Shown: positions 24,292 through 33,853 of the stretch, in pieces | Layout of the letters: each line of letters starts with the position of its first letter | Position numbering within the stretch: position 1 is the stretch's first letter | Assembly (NCBI RefSeq): GCF_014205835.1 | Contig: NZ_JACHCQ010000010.1 | Span: forward strand, 82,311 to 146,310 | Source of the DNA: Pedobacter sp. AK013 | GTDB taxonomy: Bacteria > Bacteroidota > Bacteroidia > Sphingobacteriales > Sphingobacteriaceae | Length of the DNA stretch: 64,000 nucleotides | Direction: 5' to 3' | The notes under the pieces: generated by a model | Seen by the model: the letters and a program-made list of their open reading frames with translations, nothing else | What the model was told of the DNA's origin: nothing | Databases searched by the model: none | Made by a program: the position numbers and the translations under genes

Positions 24292-25491
24292 TTAACTTAC
24301 TCTTCCTGGATATTGTTTCAATGCTACTTCCAGGCAATCCATAGCTGCATTTAAATCGTCGGTATTTAATACGTACGCCATACGAACCTCGTTTTTACCA
24401 GAACCAGGGGTAGAATAGAACCCGGTTGCAGGCGCCATCATTACCGTTTGGTTATTATGGTTAAAGTCCTCTAAAATCCACTGACAGAATTTATCGGCGT
24501 CATCGATAGGAAATTTTGCCACTACATAAAATGCGCCACCTGGATTAGGACAGAAAACACCTTCAATATTATTTAACCGACCAACCAAAGTATCACGGCG
24601 TAAAGTATATTCGGTATTTACTTTTTCAAAATAACTATCTGGCGTATCTACAGCTGCTGCACCGGCAATCTGTTCAACCATACCCGGACTTAATCTTGCC
24701 TGTGCAAATTTTAATCCTGATGCAATAACGTCTTTGTTTTTGGTAATCAAACAGCCTAAACGTGCCCCACAAGCGCTGTAACGTTTAGAAACGGTATCCA
24801 TAATAACAACATTTTCATCTAAACCGTCTAAGTGCATAGGTGAGATAAATTCCCTTCCATCATAACAGAATTCGCGGTAGGCCTCATCAGAGAATAAAAA
24901 TAGATCGTATTTAACACAAAGTGTTTTTAAAGCCTCTAATTCTGCTTTTGAATATAAATAACCTGTAGGATTATTGGGGTTACAGATAATAATTGCCTTG
25001 GTTTTTTCAGTAATCAATTTTTCGAATTCGGCAATCGGTGGTAAAGCAAAACCATTTTCAATGTAAGAAAGTATTGGTTTTACAACCACATTGCTCATAC
25101 AGGCAAAGCCATTGTAATTGGCATAAAAAGGTTCTGGAATGATAATTTCATCGCCTTCATTTACACAGGTTTGCATGGCAATGGTAATGGCCTCAGAGCC
25201 ACCAACAGTTACCAATATATTTTCTGGCGTAATATTGTAGCCTAGTTTATTGTAGTATTCGGTAAGTTTTAAACGGTAAGCAAGTGTACCTTCAGATGGA
25301 GTATAGGCCCAAACATTAAAATCAATGTTTTTGATGGCGTTTAACATTCCCTCAGGTGTTTCGATATCTGGTTGACCAATATTGAGATGGAAAACTTTTT
25401 TACCATCTTTTTTAGCTTGATCTGCAAATGGAGTTAACTTTCTGATTGGCGATGCAGGCATCTGCACACCTTTTTGTGAAATTTTTGGCAT
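24292..25491 (-). CDS. PLP-dependent class I/II aminotransferase (aspartate-aminotransferase-like)
   Basis: 399 residues. Motifs: LNIGQPDIETPEGML, YTPSEGTLAYRLKLTEYY, CNPNNPTGYLYSKAEL, SDEAYREFCYDG and the PLP lysine in TVSKRYSACGARLG. Fold type I aminotransferase subgroup I-gamma. Likely substrate an amino acid such as aspartate, tyrosine or phenylalanine; not separable by eye. It lies downstream of the DUF1573 gene, separated by a terminator. Confidence 0.92.
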   Translation of the reverse strand: MPKISQKGVQMPASPIRKLTPFADQAKKDGKKVFHLNIGQPDIETPEGMLNAIKNIDFNVWAYTPSEGTLAYRLKLTEYYNKLGYNITPENILVTVGGSEAITIAMQTCVNEGDEIIIPEPFYANYNGFACMSNVVVKPILSYIENGFALPPIAEFEKLITEKTKAIIICNPNNPTGYLYSKAELEALKTLCVKYDLFLFSDEAYREFCYDGREFISPMHLDGLDENVVIMDTVSKRYSACGARLGCLITKNKDVIASGLKFAQARLSPGMVEQIAGAAAVDTPDSYFEKVNTEYTLRRDTLVGRLNNIEGVFCPNPGGAFYVVAKFPIDDADKFCQWILEDFNHNNQTVMMAPATGFYSTPGSGKNEVRMAYVLNTDDLNAAMDCLEVALKQYPGRVS

Positions 25492-25503
25492 GGCACAAAA
25501 ATA

Positions 25504-25533
25504 AAAAAGTCCCGATGAAAATCGGGACTTTTT
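25504..25533 (-). terminator. Terminator between the DUF1573 and aminotransferase genes
   Basis: Perfect 13-bp stem AAAAAGTCCCGAT (25504-25516) with ATCGGGACTTTTT (25521-25533), GAAA loop. It works on the minus strand after DUF1573 (stop at 25554) and 12 bp before the aminotransferase ATG. Confidence 0.85.
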
Positions 25534-25553
25534 AAATATTATCGTTTAAAAAA

Positions 25554-25946
25554 TTATTTTGAAGCTGCTGCAACCGTTTCGCCTTTAATGTAAAGCACTT
25601 TAATAGGTGTTTTGGCATTTGAAGTAATGGTTACGGCTTTCGAAAAAGTAGAAGGACCAGCAGCAGCGTTAAACGTTACCGAAATTACACCGGTTTCGCC
25701 TTTTTTTAATGGAGTAGAAGTGTATTTAGGTACTGTACATCCACAGCTTGCTTCCGCTTTGGTGATAATTAAAGGCTCTTCGCCAATATTAGTGTATTTA
25801 AAATCGTAAGTTACTGGTTTGTTCAAAACAATTTTACCGAAATCGTGGGTTTCCGATTCGAATTTAAACTCTGCAGGTTTAGTTTGTGCATTTACAGCAA
25901 CACTTAAACCCAAAACAAAAGCGAATAATACTAAGATCTTTTTCAT
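25554..25946 (-). CDS. Secreted DUF1573 protein
   Basis: 130 residues with a signal peptide ending at VNAQ. The DUF1573 Ig-like domain is clear: FESETHDFGKI, YTNIGEEPLIITKAEASCGCTVP and KGETGVISVTFNA. These small periplasmic or surface proteins are abundant in Bacteroidota; the role is unknown. Monocistronic, with a terminator after it. Confidence 0.92.
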   Translation of the reverse strand: MKKILVLFAFVLGLSVAVNAQTKPAEFKFESETHDFGKIVLNKPVTYDFKYTNIGEEPLIITKAEASCGCTVPKYTSTPLKKGETGVISVTFNAAAGPSTFSKAVTITSNAKTPIKVLYIKGETVAAASK

Positions 25947-26087
25947 GTTATGTGGTTGTAATTTATTTTTTAAAATTCTAAAACAAATTTAATATTTTCA
26001 TTTTAAAACAAAAACTATTCCAAATATATTTTGCAAATCGATATATAATTTTACAATGGAGGATAAAGGCAAACTTTTAATTTTGTA

Positions 26088-26095
26088 TATATTTG
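26088..26095 (+). promoter_or_regulatory. -7 box of the E1 gene
   Basis: TATATTTG, an exact Bacteroidota -7 element, 22 bp before the ATG at 26118. No TTG at the ideal -33 distance. Confidence 0.45.
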
Positions 26096-26117
26096 CCGCA
26101 ACCAATCTTTGATTACT

Positions 26118-28538
26118 ATGCCGAATGAAAAATTGATGACCAACACTATTGATGCTTCCGAACTCAGTTTTAACGATTTTAAATCTATCGTCATAAACGA
26201 CTATAAAATAGCCTTTGAAAGTAGGCAGGCCAGTATTTTAGGCCGTAGAGAAGTATTAACAGGGAAGGCTAAATTTGGTATTTTTGGTGATGGTAAAGAG
26301 GTGCCCCAGGTGGCCATGGCCAAAGCTTTTAAAAACGGCGATTGGCGCTCGGGTTATTACCGCGATCAAACTTTTGCTTTTGCAACAGGCATTTCCACTA
26401 TTAAAGAATTTTTTGCACAGCTTTATGCCAATCCAACTGATGGAGCCGATCCATTTTCGGGTGGGAGGCAAATGAACTGTCATTTTGCAACAAAATCTGT
26501 TAATGAAGATGGCAGCTGGAACGATTTAACGCAGATAAAAAACTGCTCATCAGATATTTCTCCAACAGGTGGGCAGATGGCCCGTTTGGTAGGTTTAGCT
26601 TATGCTTCTAAATTATTCAGGCAAAATAAAGAACTCGATTACTTAAAACACTTTTCTGTAAACGGAAATGAGGTAGCTTTTGGTACTATTGGTAACGCAT
26701 CAACTTCGGAAGGGGTGTTTTTTGAAGCCATTAATGCTGCAGGTGTTTTGCAGATACCCATGGCCATTTCTATTTGGGATGATGCTTACGGCATTTCAGT
26801 CCCGGCAAAATATCAAACTACGAAAGAAGACATCTCAGAAGTTTTAAAAGGTTTTCAACGTGATGCTGATCAGCCGGGATATGAAATTTATAAAGTAAAG
26901 GGCTGGGATTATCCTGCTTTATGCGAGGTATACGAAAAAGCAATAAATGTTTGTAGAGAAGAACATGTACCTGTTTTAATTCACGTTACCGAACTTACTC
27001 AGCCCCAAGGGCATTCCACCTCTGGCTCGCACGAAAGGTACAAATCAAAAGACCGCTTATCTTGGGAAAATGAGCATGATTGTATCCTGAAAATGCGTGC
27101 CTGGATGCTCGATTCAGCGATAACAACCGAAGAAGAAATTGCCACGGTTGAAAAAGATGCAAAGGTTTATGTGCGCAACGCACAAAAAGAAGCCTGGAAT
27201 GAGTTTTTGGATAGTATTAAACCAGAACAAAAACAAGTTGTTGATTTAATTAGTGGTATCGCTAAACATCAACCCGAACTGGCTAAAATTGCGGCAAATC
27301 TGGCTTCAACTGCCGATGCACAACGCCGGGAAGTATATACCGCTGCACGAAAAGCAATACGTTTATCGGCTGGTTTTAGCTCTCCAGAGCGCAATGAGCT
27401 ATTAGCATGGTATAAACAACAAGATAGGTTTAATTACGACCGTTACAACTCTAAACTGCATACAGACGGTAAAGAAAGCCCAGATATGATTGCAGTGGTT
27501 AATGCTGTATATGATGAGCAATCGAAAATGGTTGACGGTAGGGAAGTGCTTAATGCCTGCTTTAATGAAAACTTTGCGCGCGATCCGCGTTTGGTTGCTT
27601 TTGGAGAAGACTTAGGGAATATTGGTGATGTCAATCAAGGTTTTGCAGGTTTGCAGGCCAAATATGGTGAATTAAGAATTACCGATACCGGAATTAGAGA
27701 AATGACCATTATGGGGCAAGGTATAGGCTTAGCTATGAGGGGCTTAAAGCCAATTGCCGAAATACAATATCTTGATTATTTAATTTTTGCACTAAATGTA
27801 CTTAGCGACGATTTAGCGTCGCTTTCCTATCGCACCAAAGGGATTCAGAAAGCACCGGTTATTGTACGTACCCGTGGTCATCGATTGGAAGGAATCTGGC
27901 ACTCAGGGTCGCCAATCAGTATGATTTTAGGCACTTTAAGAGGAATGCATTTATGCGTGCCAAGAAATATGACCCAGGCTGCCGGTATGTACAACACCCT
28001 CTTTAGGGCTGATGAACCTGCAATAGTAATTGAGTGTTTAAACGGTTATAGGCTTAAAGAAAAACTACCAAGTAATGTTGGCGATTTTACTGTTCCGTTA
28101 GGCAAAGCAGAGGTTTTAGAAGAAGGAACAGACATTACCGTAATATCCTATGGTTCTTCTTTAAGAATTGTTCAGGAGGCAGCAGAGGAGTTGAGCTTAT
28201 TGGGTATTTCTGTAGAAATTATAGATCCACAAACGCTTTTGCCTTTCGATACTACGCAAGTTTGTGTAAACTCTCTTGCCAAAACAAGTAAATTATTGGT
28301 AGTAGATGAGGATGTTCCAGGAGGTGCATCTGCATATATCCTGCAAAAGGTACTGGAAGAACAAAAAGGTTATTTCCATTTAGATGGTCAGCCGAAAACA
28401 TTGTCGGCTAAAGCGCATCGTCCGCCATTTGGATCAGACGGCGATTATTTCAGTAAACCATCAGTTGATGATGTAATCGAAACCATTTACCAGATGATGC
28501 ATGATGCAAACCCAGCCAAATACCCTTCGCTTTTTTAA
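26118..28538 (+). CDS. 2-oxoisovalerate (branched-chain 2-oxoacid) dehydrogenase E1, alpha and beta fused
   Basis: About 806 residues from ATG 26118; the frame opens at a TTG three codons earlier. The N-terminal half is the E1-alpha ThDP domain (GYYRDQTFAFATG, GNASTSEGVFFEAINAAG, IWDDAYGISVP); the C-terminal half is E1-beta (ARDPRLVAFGEDLGNIGDVNQGFAGLQAKYG, IEIIDPQTLLPFDTT). The enzyme decarboxylates branched-chain 2-oxoacids with thiamine diphosphate, feeding the lipoyl E2 subunit encoded elsewhere. In Bacteroidota this provides precursors of iso-branched fatty acids. Confidence 0.93.
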   Translation: MPNEKLMTNTIDASELSFNDFKSIVINDYKIAFESRQASILGRREVLTGKAKFGIFGDGKEVPQVAMAKAFKNGDWRSGYYRDQTFAFATGISTIKEFFAQLYANPTDGADPFSGGRQMNCHFATKSVNEDGSWNDLTQIKNCSSDISPTGGQMARLVGLAYASKLFRQNKELDYLKHFSVNGNEVAFGTIGNASTSEGVFFEAINAAGVLQIPMAISIWDDAYGISVPAKYQTTKEDISEVLKGFQRDADQPGYEIYKVKGWDYPALCEVYEKAINVCREEHVPVLIHVTELTQPQGHSTSGSHERYKSKDRLSWENEHDCILKMRAWMLDSAITTEEEIATVEKDAKVYVRNAQKEAWNEFLDSIKPEQKQVVDLISGIAKHQPELAKIAANLASTADAQRREVYTAARKAIRLSAGFSSPERNELLAWYKQQDRFNYDRYNSKLHTDGKESPDMIAVVNAVYDEQSKMVDGREVLNACFNENFARDPRLVAFGEDLGNIGDVNQGFAGLQAKYGELRITDTGIREMTIMGQGIGLAMRGLKPIAEIQYLDYLIFALNVLSDDLASLSYRTKGIQKAPVIVRTRGHRLEGIWHSGSPISMILGTLRGMHLCVPRNMTQAAGMYNTLFRADEPAIVIECLNGYRLKEKLPSNVGDFTVPLGKAEVLEEGTDITVISYGSSLRIVQEAAEELSLLGISVEIIDPQTLLPFDTTQVCVNSLAKTSKLLVVDEDVPGGASAYILQKVLEEQKGYFHLDGQPKTLSAKAHRPPFGSDGDYFSKPSVDDVIETIYQMMHDANPAKYPSLF

Positions 28539-28795
28539 TTAAGTAATTAACAGTCTGAATAATTTAAAAGGTTTACAATCAGTTTCTTATTTTGTTTATG
28601 CTTAAATGATTTGAGATTTTGATGAAAATGTAAAAAACTGGTTACCTATTAATCGGTTTTTTATTTACTTTTATAAACCAAACACTATTTTGTTATTTCA
28701 GAATGTTTTATCTCATCCCCGGCATAAAACGCTGTATTTTTCAAGATTTTTCGTGGTATTTTCCGATAAAAATAAGTTATTAGTTTGGTCTGAAA

Positions 28796-31111
28796 ATGAA
28801 GCGCTATCTTGTAAATGCTCAGTTAGTTAGTAAAGCATGTTTTTTAAAAAAAGGCATGTTGTTGCTCTTTTTTTCATTTTTATACACAGCTGGCTTTAGC
28901 CAGATTGGTGCACCGCAGAAGAAACTTGATAGCCTTTTAAGTTTAAATTTAAAAAATCTAAAATCAGATTCCACTAAAATCAAAATATTGACGGAGGTTT
29001 ACCGTCAATACATGCGGATGAAAAATGTAGAGAAAGCAGAAGAATATGTGGATAAAACCATTGAGCTTTCGCATGAGAAAAATCTGAAAAAATTCTCTGC
29101 CATGGCTTATTACCGAAGGGGTTTAATGTATCATGGAAGGTCTGATTATCAAAAGGCTGAAGAAAACTATAATTATGCAGTTAATGAGTTTTCTGCAATA
29201 GGAAATTTGGATATGGTGGCTGGTACTTACCTCAATCTGGGCGCTTTATATAGCAGCATTCCTGATTATGTAAAATCACTGGATGTTAACCAAAAGGCTA
29301 TAGCTATCTACGAAAAAATGGGCAATGAAACCGATATGGCCAGTTGTTATACCAATATTTCTACTATTTACCAAAGTTTGGGCAATCAGAGTCAGGCATT
29401 GGTTTACATGAACTTGGCGCTAAAAGTATTTGCTAAAGATGGCGAAAATACAAGAGGTGTAGCCGTTGTTTATGGCCTGATCGGAACCAATTATTTCGAA
29501 GCTTCAGATCGTGAATTAACGGAGATGGATGTAATGCCCAACCAGAAAATAAAACTGGCCTTAACATATTACAACAAGTCGTTGAAGGTGTCAGAAGCTA
29601 TTGGAGATATAGGCTTAATCGCTACAGTTAAACGAGATCTTGCCGATTTGTACGCTTCAATAGGACAAAAGGATGCGGCGTTAAAATCGTATCAAAAATC
29701 GGTTGAGTTAAATAAAACAGGAGAAGATAAGGAAGCTTATGCCGCAAGTTTATATGCTTTGGGAAACTTTTACCAAAAGGAAAATGATTTTGAACATGCA
29801 ATCATATTACTCAATAATAGTTTAAAAATTGCAGAAGATAACAGACTACTAGATATTGAAAAACAATCTTCTTTAGGACTAAGTGCCGTATATGAAAAAC
29901 AAAAAGATTACAACAAATCTTTAGCCTACTACAGGCAGTATATTGCTGTTAGAGATAAAATTTTCGATCAGGAGAAAGAAAAAGAAATTACCAGAAGGCA
30001 AATGCAGCTCGATTTTGGCATTAAGGAGCGCAACTATTTATTGAAACAAAAACTTACAGAAGCTGAGTTAAAAAGACAACAGCAAGAACTTGCGCTAAAG
30101 AGGCAACAGTTAGTGTTGAGTGATAAAGAAAAAGCATTGGATCTGTTAACTTTTCAAAAAGCAAAAGCCGATCTCGATATTCAGCGTTTGGCGCAGGATA
30201 GCAAATTTGCTAATGCTAAGTTTGCGGCACAGTTAGCGGCCGGAATAAAGGATAAACAGATTAGTAAACAGGTACAGCAGATTAAATTTGATGAACGTGT
30301 TAAATTATTCCTTACCATAGCTGCAACACTTATTCTGATTATTGCCATTGTTATATTTTTTAACCAGCGGAAAACAACCAGGCTGAATAAGATTATCAAT
30401 ACGCAAAAACGGGAATTAGAGCAGTTAAGTAAAGTTAAAGATCGTATTTTTAGTGTAGTAAGCCACGATATGCGTACGCCTGTTAATTCATTAATTTCCT
30501 TTATGCAGTTGTTAGAAGGTGGAAATATTGAGCAAGAGAAATTAAACAGATATGCTGCCTCACTAAAAAATAATCTCACTTATACCTCCACAATGATGGA
30601 GAACCTTCTCAATTGGGCAGCCAGCCAGATGCAGGGTTTTAACCCGTATTTAGAATCATTGGACGTTCATGAGCTGATTAATGATGTTATTCTTTCTTTG
30701 CACGATAACGCTAATCAAAAGCATTTGGCTATTCAGAATTTAGTGCCGGCCAAAACATTTTGTAAAGCAGATTCGAACATGTTCATATTGGTTATCCGCA
30801 ATATCATCAGTAACGCAATTAAATTTACGCCAAATGGTGGTACCATCACCGCCAGCGCTCTTTCTATTGGAAGTACAGTGGAAATTAAAGTTTCAGATAC
30901 TGGCGTCGGTTTAACACCTGTACAGGTAGAACATTTTAATAAGCCAGGTTATTTAGGTGCGGGTATGAGCACCTTGGGCACAAATAAAGAAAAAGGTACT
31001 GGTTTAGGTTTATTGCTCTGTAGAACTTTTATTAGCTTAATGAATGGCAAAATCAGCGCCGATACTATTCCTACAGGTGGAAGTTATTTTAAAATAATTT
31101 TGCAGAAATAA
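28796..31111 (+). CDS. TPR-containing sensor histidine kinase
   Basis: 771 residues. N-terminal signal or membrane segment (to about residue 36), seven or so TPR repeats (about 45-390), a long Lys/Gln/Glu-rich coiled coil (390-500), one transmembrane helix (LFLTIAATLILIIAIVIFF), HisKA (FSVVSHDMRTPVNSL) and HATPase_c (NAIKFTPNGG, DTGVGL, GTGLGLLLCR). The TPR part should face the periplasm and sense a protein or peptide partner. It is convergent with the LytTR regulator, whose stop is 1 bp away, and likely pairs with it. Confidence 0.93.
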   Translation: MKRYLVNAQLVSKACFLKKGMLLLFFSFLYTAGFSQIGAPQKKLDSLLSLNLKNLKSDSTKIKILTEVYRQYMRMKNVEKAEEYVDKTIELSHEKNLKKFSAMAYYRRGLMYHGRSDYQKAEENYNYAVNEFSAIGNLDMVAGTYLNLGALYSSIPDYVKSLDVNQKAIAIYEKMGNETDMASCYTNISTIYQSLGNQSQALVYMNLALKVFAKDGENTRGVAVVYGLIGTNYFEASDRELTEMDVMPNQKIKLALTYYNKSLKVSEAIGDIGLIATVKRDLADLYASIGQKDAALKSYQKSVELNKTGEDKEAYAASLYALGNFYQKENDFEHAIILLNNSLKIAEDNRLLDIEKQSSLGLSAVYEKQKDYNKSLAYYRQYIAVRDKIFDQEKEKEITRRQMQLDFGIKERNYLLKQKLTEAELKRQQQELALKRQQLVLSDKEKALDLLTFQKAKADLDIQRLAQDSKFANAKFAAQLAAGIKDKQISKQVQQIKFDERVKLFLTIAATLILIIAIVIFFNQRKTTRLNKIINTQKRELEQLSKVKDRIFSVVSHDMRTPVNSLISFMQLLEGGNIEQEKLNRYAASLKNNLTYTSTMMENLLNWAASQMQGFNPYLESLDVHELINDVILSLHDNANQKHLAIQNLVPAKTFCKADSNMFILVIRNIISNAIKFTPNGGTITASALSIGSTVEIKVSDTGVGLTPVQVEHFNKPGYLGAGMSTLGTNKEKGTGLGLLLCRTFISLMNGKISADTIPTGGSYFKIILQK

Positions 31112-31112
31112 C

Positions 31113-31868
31113 TTATTTTAAAAATCTCGACAGAATTTTCTTATCAATAGATTTTTCCAGTAATTCTTGCCTGTTGGCGGCACTTATTGGAACCAGAAAA
31201 TTATGATCTAAATGAACCTCGTGATTGGTTAAGGTTGCAATATGGTTAATATTAATGATGTATTGTTTGTGAACTCTTGAAAAGATTTTCGAAGGCAATT
31301 GTTTTTCTAAATTTTTTAGGCTTACCAAAATAACATGTTTATCACCACTGGTAAACAGCTTTGAAAAATCGCCCATGCTTTCAATATAAATTACATCATT
31401 ATATTTCAGCTTGGTTATGCCTTTTGTTTCCCTAAAAAAGAAATAATCATCGTCTTTTTTATCGTAATCGTTTAAATTTTCAGCAGGAAGTTTATTTACT
31501 TGCTTCCTCAACTCAATATATTCGATTGCTTTATTGGTAGCTTTTAATATGCGCTCGAATGTTGCAGGTTTAACAATAAAATCAAGTGCATCCAGGTTAA
31601 AGCTTTCTGCCGCGTACTCGCTAAATGATGTGATAAATATAAATAACGGCTGTTTTTTTAGGCTCTTTAATAAATCCATACCTGAAAGCTCTGGCATATC
31701 AATATCGGAATAAACAATATCCACTGAAGTGGTTGATAAAATTTGCGAAGCTTCTATCCCGTTACTACAAACAGCAATAATATTTAATGATGGGATTTTT
31801 TTAAGATGCATTTCTATGGCATCTCTTTCAATTTCATTATCATCAACAATTAGGCAGCTGTACGTCAT
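31113..31868 (-). CDS. LytTR-family response regulator
   Basis: 251 residues. Receiver domain LIVDDNEIERDAIEMHL, phosphoacceptor DIVYSDIDMPELSG and KPATFERIL; LytTR domain DVIYIESMGDFSKLFT and FSRVHKQYIININHIATL. Probable partner of the convergent TPR histidine kinase. Opposite-strand neighbours with 1 bp between stops would share a bidirectional terminator region. Confidence 0.93.
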   Translation of the reverse strand: MTYSCLIVDDNEIERDAIEMHLKKIPSLNIIAVCSNGIEASQILSTTSVDIVYSDIDMPELSGMDLLKSLKKQPLFIFITSFSEYAAESFNLDALDFIVKPATFERILKATNKAIEYIELRKQVNKLPAENLNDYDKKDDDYFFFRETKGITKLKYNDVIYIESMGDFSKLFTSGDKHVILVSLKNLEKQLPSKIFSRVHKQYIININHIATLTNHEVHLDHNFLVPISAANRQELLEKSIDKKILSRFLK

Positions 31869-31983
31869 TTAGATATAGGATATATAATTTATTTACAGAA
31901 CAGGTATTTTTAGTTAAAATTACGCTAAAGTATAGATTATAATACAGTCTAGCTATCGTTCTATCGATAACGCAAAGTTAAAT

Positions 31984-32592
31984 TTATTTTTGGTGTTTCT
32001 TTTCTCCAGTGTATAATTTCTCTCCAGCTTTTACGGCCAATTGCAGGTCGTTTTCTTCTGGAGGGACTGGGCAACGGTATCCGTCGCTATAGGCACAATA
32101 AGGATTGTAGGCTTTATTAAAATCGATTTCGATACGATTATCTACGATTTCTTTTGCATCCAGATCAATGTACCTGCCTCCTCCATAAGTTTCCTTATTG
32201 TTGGTTTCATCAGTAAAAGGCAGAAAGAGGTAGTCTTTATAAACCGGATTGGTTGATAAAGAAACACTTTTATATAAAGTCATCTGATTTTTTTTGCCGT
32301 TGAGAACAAAGTTTACATGCGCATATTTATAGTAATCGCTGCTAGAACCGTTAAAAGTGGGCATTTTGAAAACCCTTTCATTCTTCAGTATTTCTACATC
32401 GGCTAAGATTTTATACGCACTGTCTGCCTCATAAAAATGAAGGTTTTGCAGGTCATTTTTTTTGAGTGGTGAGTGCTCATCTTTAATGAAATCCTGTTTA
32501 TAGGTTTCACGATGTTTTGAGATCTGTTCAGCATAACTTTGTGCAAAGCTATCCACGCTGATCAATAGCAATAAGAAGGTGATGATTCTCAT
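31984..32592 (-). CDS. Secreted DUF1684 protein
   Basis: 202 residues with signal peptide. DUF1684 motifs: HRETYKQDFIKDEHSPLKKNDL, LFLPFTDETNNKETYGGGRYIDLD and DFNKAYNPYCAYSDGYRCPVPPEEN. Members have a conserved fold of unknown function. Eight bp downstream of aroC and so probably co-transcribed with the aromatic operon. Confidence 0.9.
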   Translation of the reverse strand: MRIITFLLLLISVDSFAQSYAEQISKHRETYKQDFIKDEHSPLKKNDLQNLHFYEADSAYKILADVEILKNERVFKMPTFNGSSSDYYKYAHVNFVLNGKKNQMTLYKSVSLSTNPVYKDYLFLPFTDETNNKETYGGGRYIDLDAKEIVDNRIEIDFNKAYNPYCAYSDGYRCPVPPEENDLQLAVKAGEKLYTGEKKHQK

Positions 32593-32599
32593 AAAAAAA

Positions 32600-33697
32600 T
32601 TAAATAATACTTGCTTTGTTTCTTAAAAACTGATCGGCTAAAACCAGTGCAGCCATCGCTTCAACAATTACTACTGCTCTGGGTACCACACAAGGATCGT
32701 GGCGGCCTTTACCTTTAATCTCTGAAGCTTCACCAGCAGCATTGATGGTTTGTTGGTTATGCATAATGGTTGCTACAGGTTTAAATGCCACTTTAAAGGT
32801 AATGTCCATTCCGTTAGAAATGCCACCTAAAATACCCCCAGCATAGTTGGTTGTAGTTTTAAAAACTTTCGAATCGGCAGCTTTTGGCTGAGGGATATCA
32901 TTGTGCTGCGATCCTCTTAATTCGCTTCCGGCAAAGCCAGAGCCATATTCGAAACCATGAACGGCATTAATGCTGAGCATGGCTTTGCCTAAATCGGCAT
33001 GCAATTTATCAAAAACAGGCTCACCTAAGCCGGCAGGGCAGCCTTTTACGATGCAGCCTATTTTTCCACCAACGGTATCGCCATCTTTTCTAACAGAATC
33101 TATGAACTCAACCATTTCATGTGCAGTTGCAGGATCAGCACAACGTACAATATTTTCTTCTCTAATTTGCAATAAAGCAGATAGATCATTACTTTCTAAA
33201 TTAGGAGCTTCTATAGTACCTACCGAAGTTACATGTGCAAAAATTTCAATGCCCTGTTGCTTCAAAAACAGCTTTGCAATTGCACCAGCCGCAACACGGG
33301 CAGCAGTTTCGCGGGCAGAAGAGCGGCCTCCGCCGCGGTGATCGCGGATACCATATTTTGCATCATAAACATAATCGGCATGGCTAGGGCGGTAAACATC
33401 CACATTATGACCGTAATCTTTTGAACGTTGATCCTCGTTCGGAATTAAAAGTGCAATTGGCGTACCCGTACTTTTTCCTTCAAATACACCCGATAAAATC
33501 TGAACAGTATCGCTTTCTTTTCTTTGAGTGGTGATTTTGGATTGACCCGGTTTACGCTTGTCAAGTTCTGATTGGATAAAATCCATATCGATATCCAATT
33601 GCGCCGGACAGCCGTCAATAATTACCCCAATGGCTACGCCATGAGATTCGCCAAAGGTTGTGATGCGAAATAGTTGTCCGAATGAGTTGCCTGCCAT
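32600..33697 (-). CDS. aroC: Chorismate synthase AroC
   Basis: 365 residues, FMN-dependent. Signatures: [17 protein letters not shown] near the N-terminus, RPGHADY-equivalent [36 protein letters not shown], and the C-terminal [13 protein letters not shown]. It makes chorismate from EPSP. It follows aroA in the minus-strand aromatic cluster. Confidence 0.97.
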   Translation of the reverse strand: MAGNSFGQLFRITTFGESHGVAIGVIIDGCPAQLDIDMDFIQSELDKRKPGQSKITTQRKESDTVQILSGVFEGKSTGTPIALLIPNEDQRSKDYGHNVDVYRPSHADYVYDAKYGIRDHRGGGRSSARETAARVAAGAIAKLFLKQQGIEIFAHVTSVGTIEAPNLESNDLSALLQIREENIVRCADPATAHEMVEFIDSVRKDGDTVGGKIGCIVKGCPAGLGEPVFDKLHADLGKAMLSINAVHGFEYGSGFAGSELRGSQHNDIPQPKAADSKVFKTTTNYAGGILGGISNGMDITFKVAFKPVATIMHNQQTINAAGEASEIKGKGRHDPCVVPRAVVIVEAMAALVLADQFLRNKASII

Positions 33698-33704
33698 ATT
33701 TGTT

Positions 33705-33852
33705 TAGATGTGAGAAGCTAGATATGAGATTTGAGTAGTATTCTGTTTATCATATCTGAACTTCATTGTTTTTAGATGTTAGATTATTATTGTTGTTTTA
33801 TTTCTTGAGTCTCACTGCTAGTGCCTCAAATCTCATATCTCAAATCTCGTGT
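33705..33852. repeat. Intergenic run of degenerate GAGATTTGAG-type repeats
   Basis: The aroA-aroC gap has repeated units (GATATGAGATTTGAG, then inverted CAAATCTCATATCTC, CAAATCTCGTGTCTC). It forms an imperfect inverted array of the simple-repeat kind seen between genes in Sphingobacteriaceae. No frame. Confidence 0.6.
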
Positions 33853-33853
33853 C

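Noticed and set aside
25504..25533. Second attenuator, upstream of the aminotransferase
   Set aside because: The hairpin resembles the pheA one but there is no leader peptide or antiterminator; it follows the DUF1573 stop and is a plain terminator.
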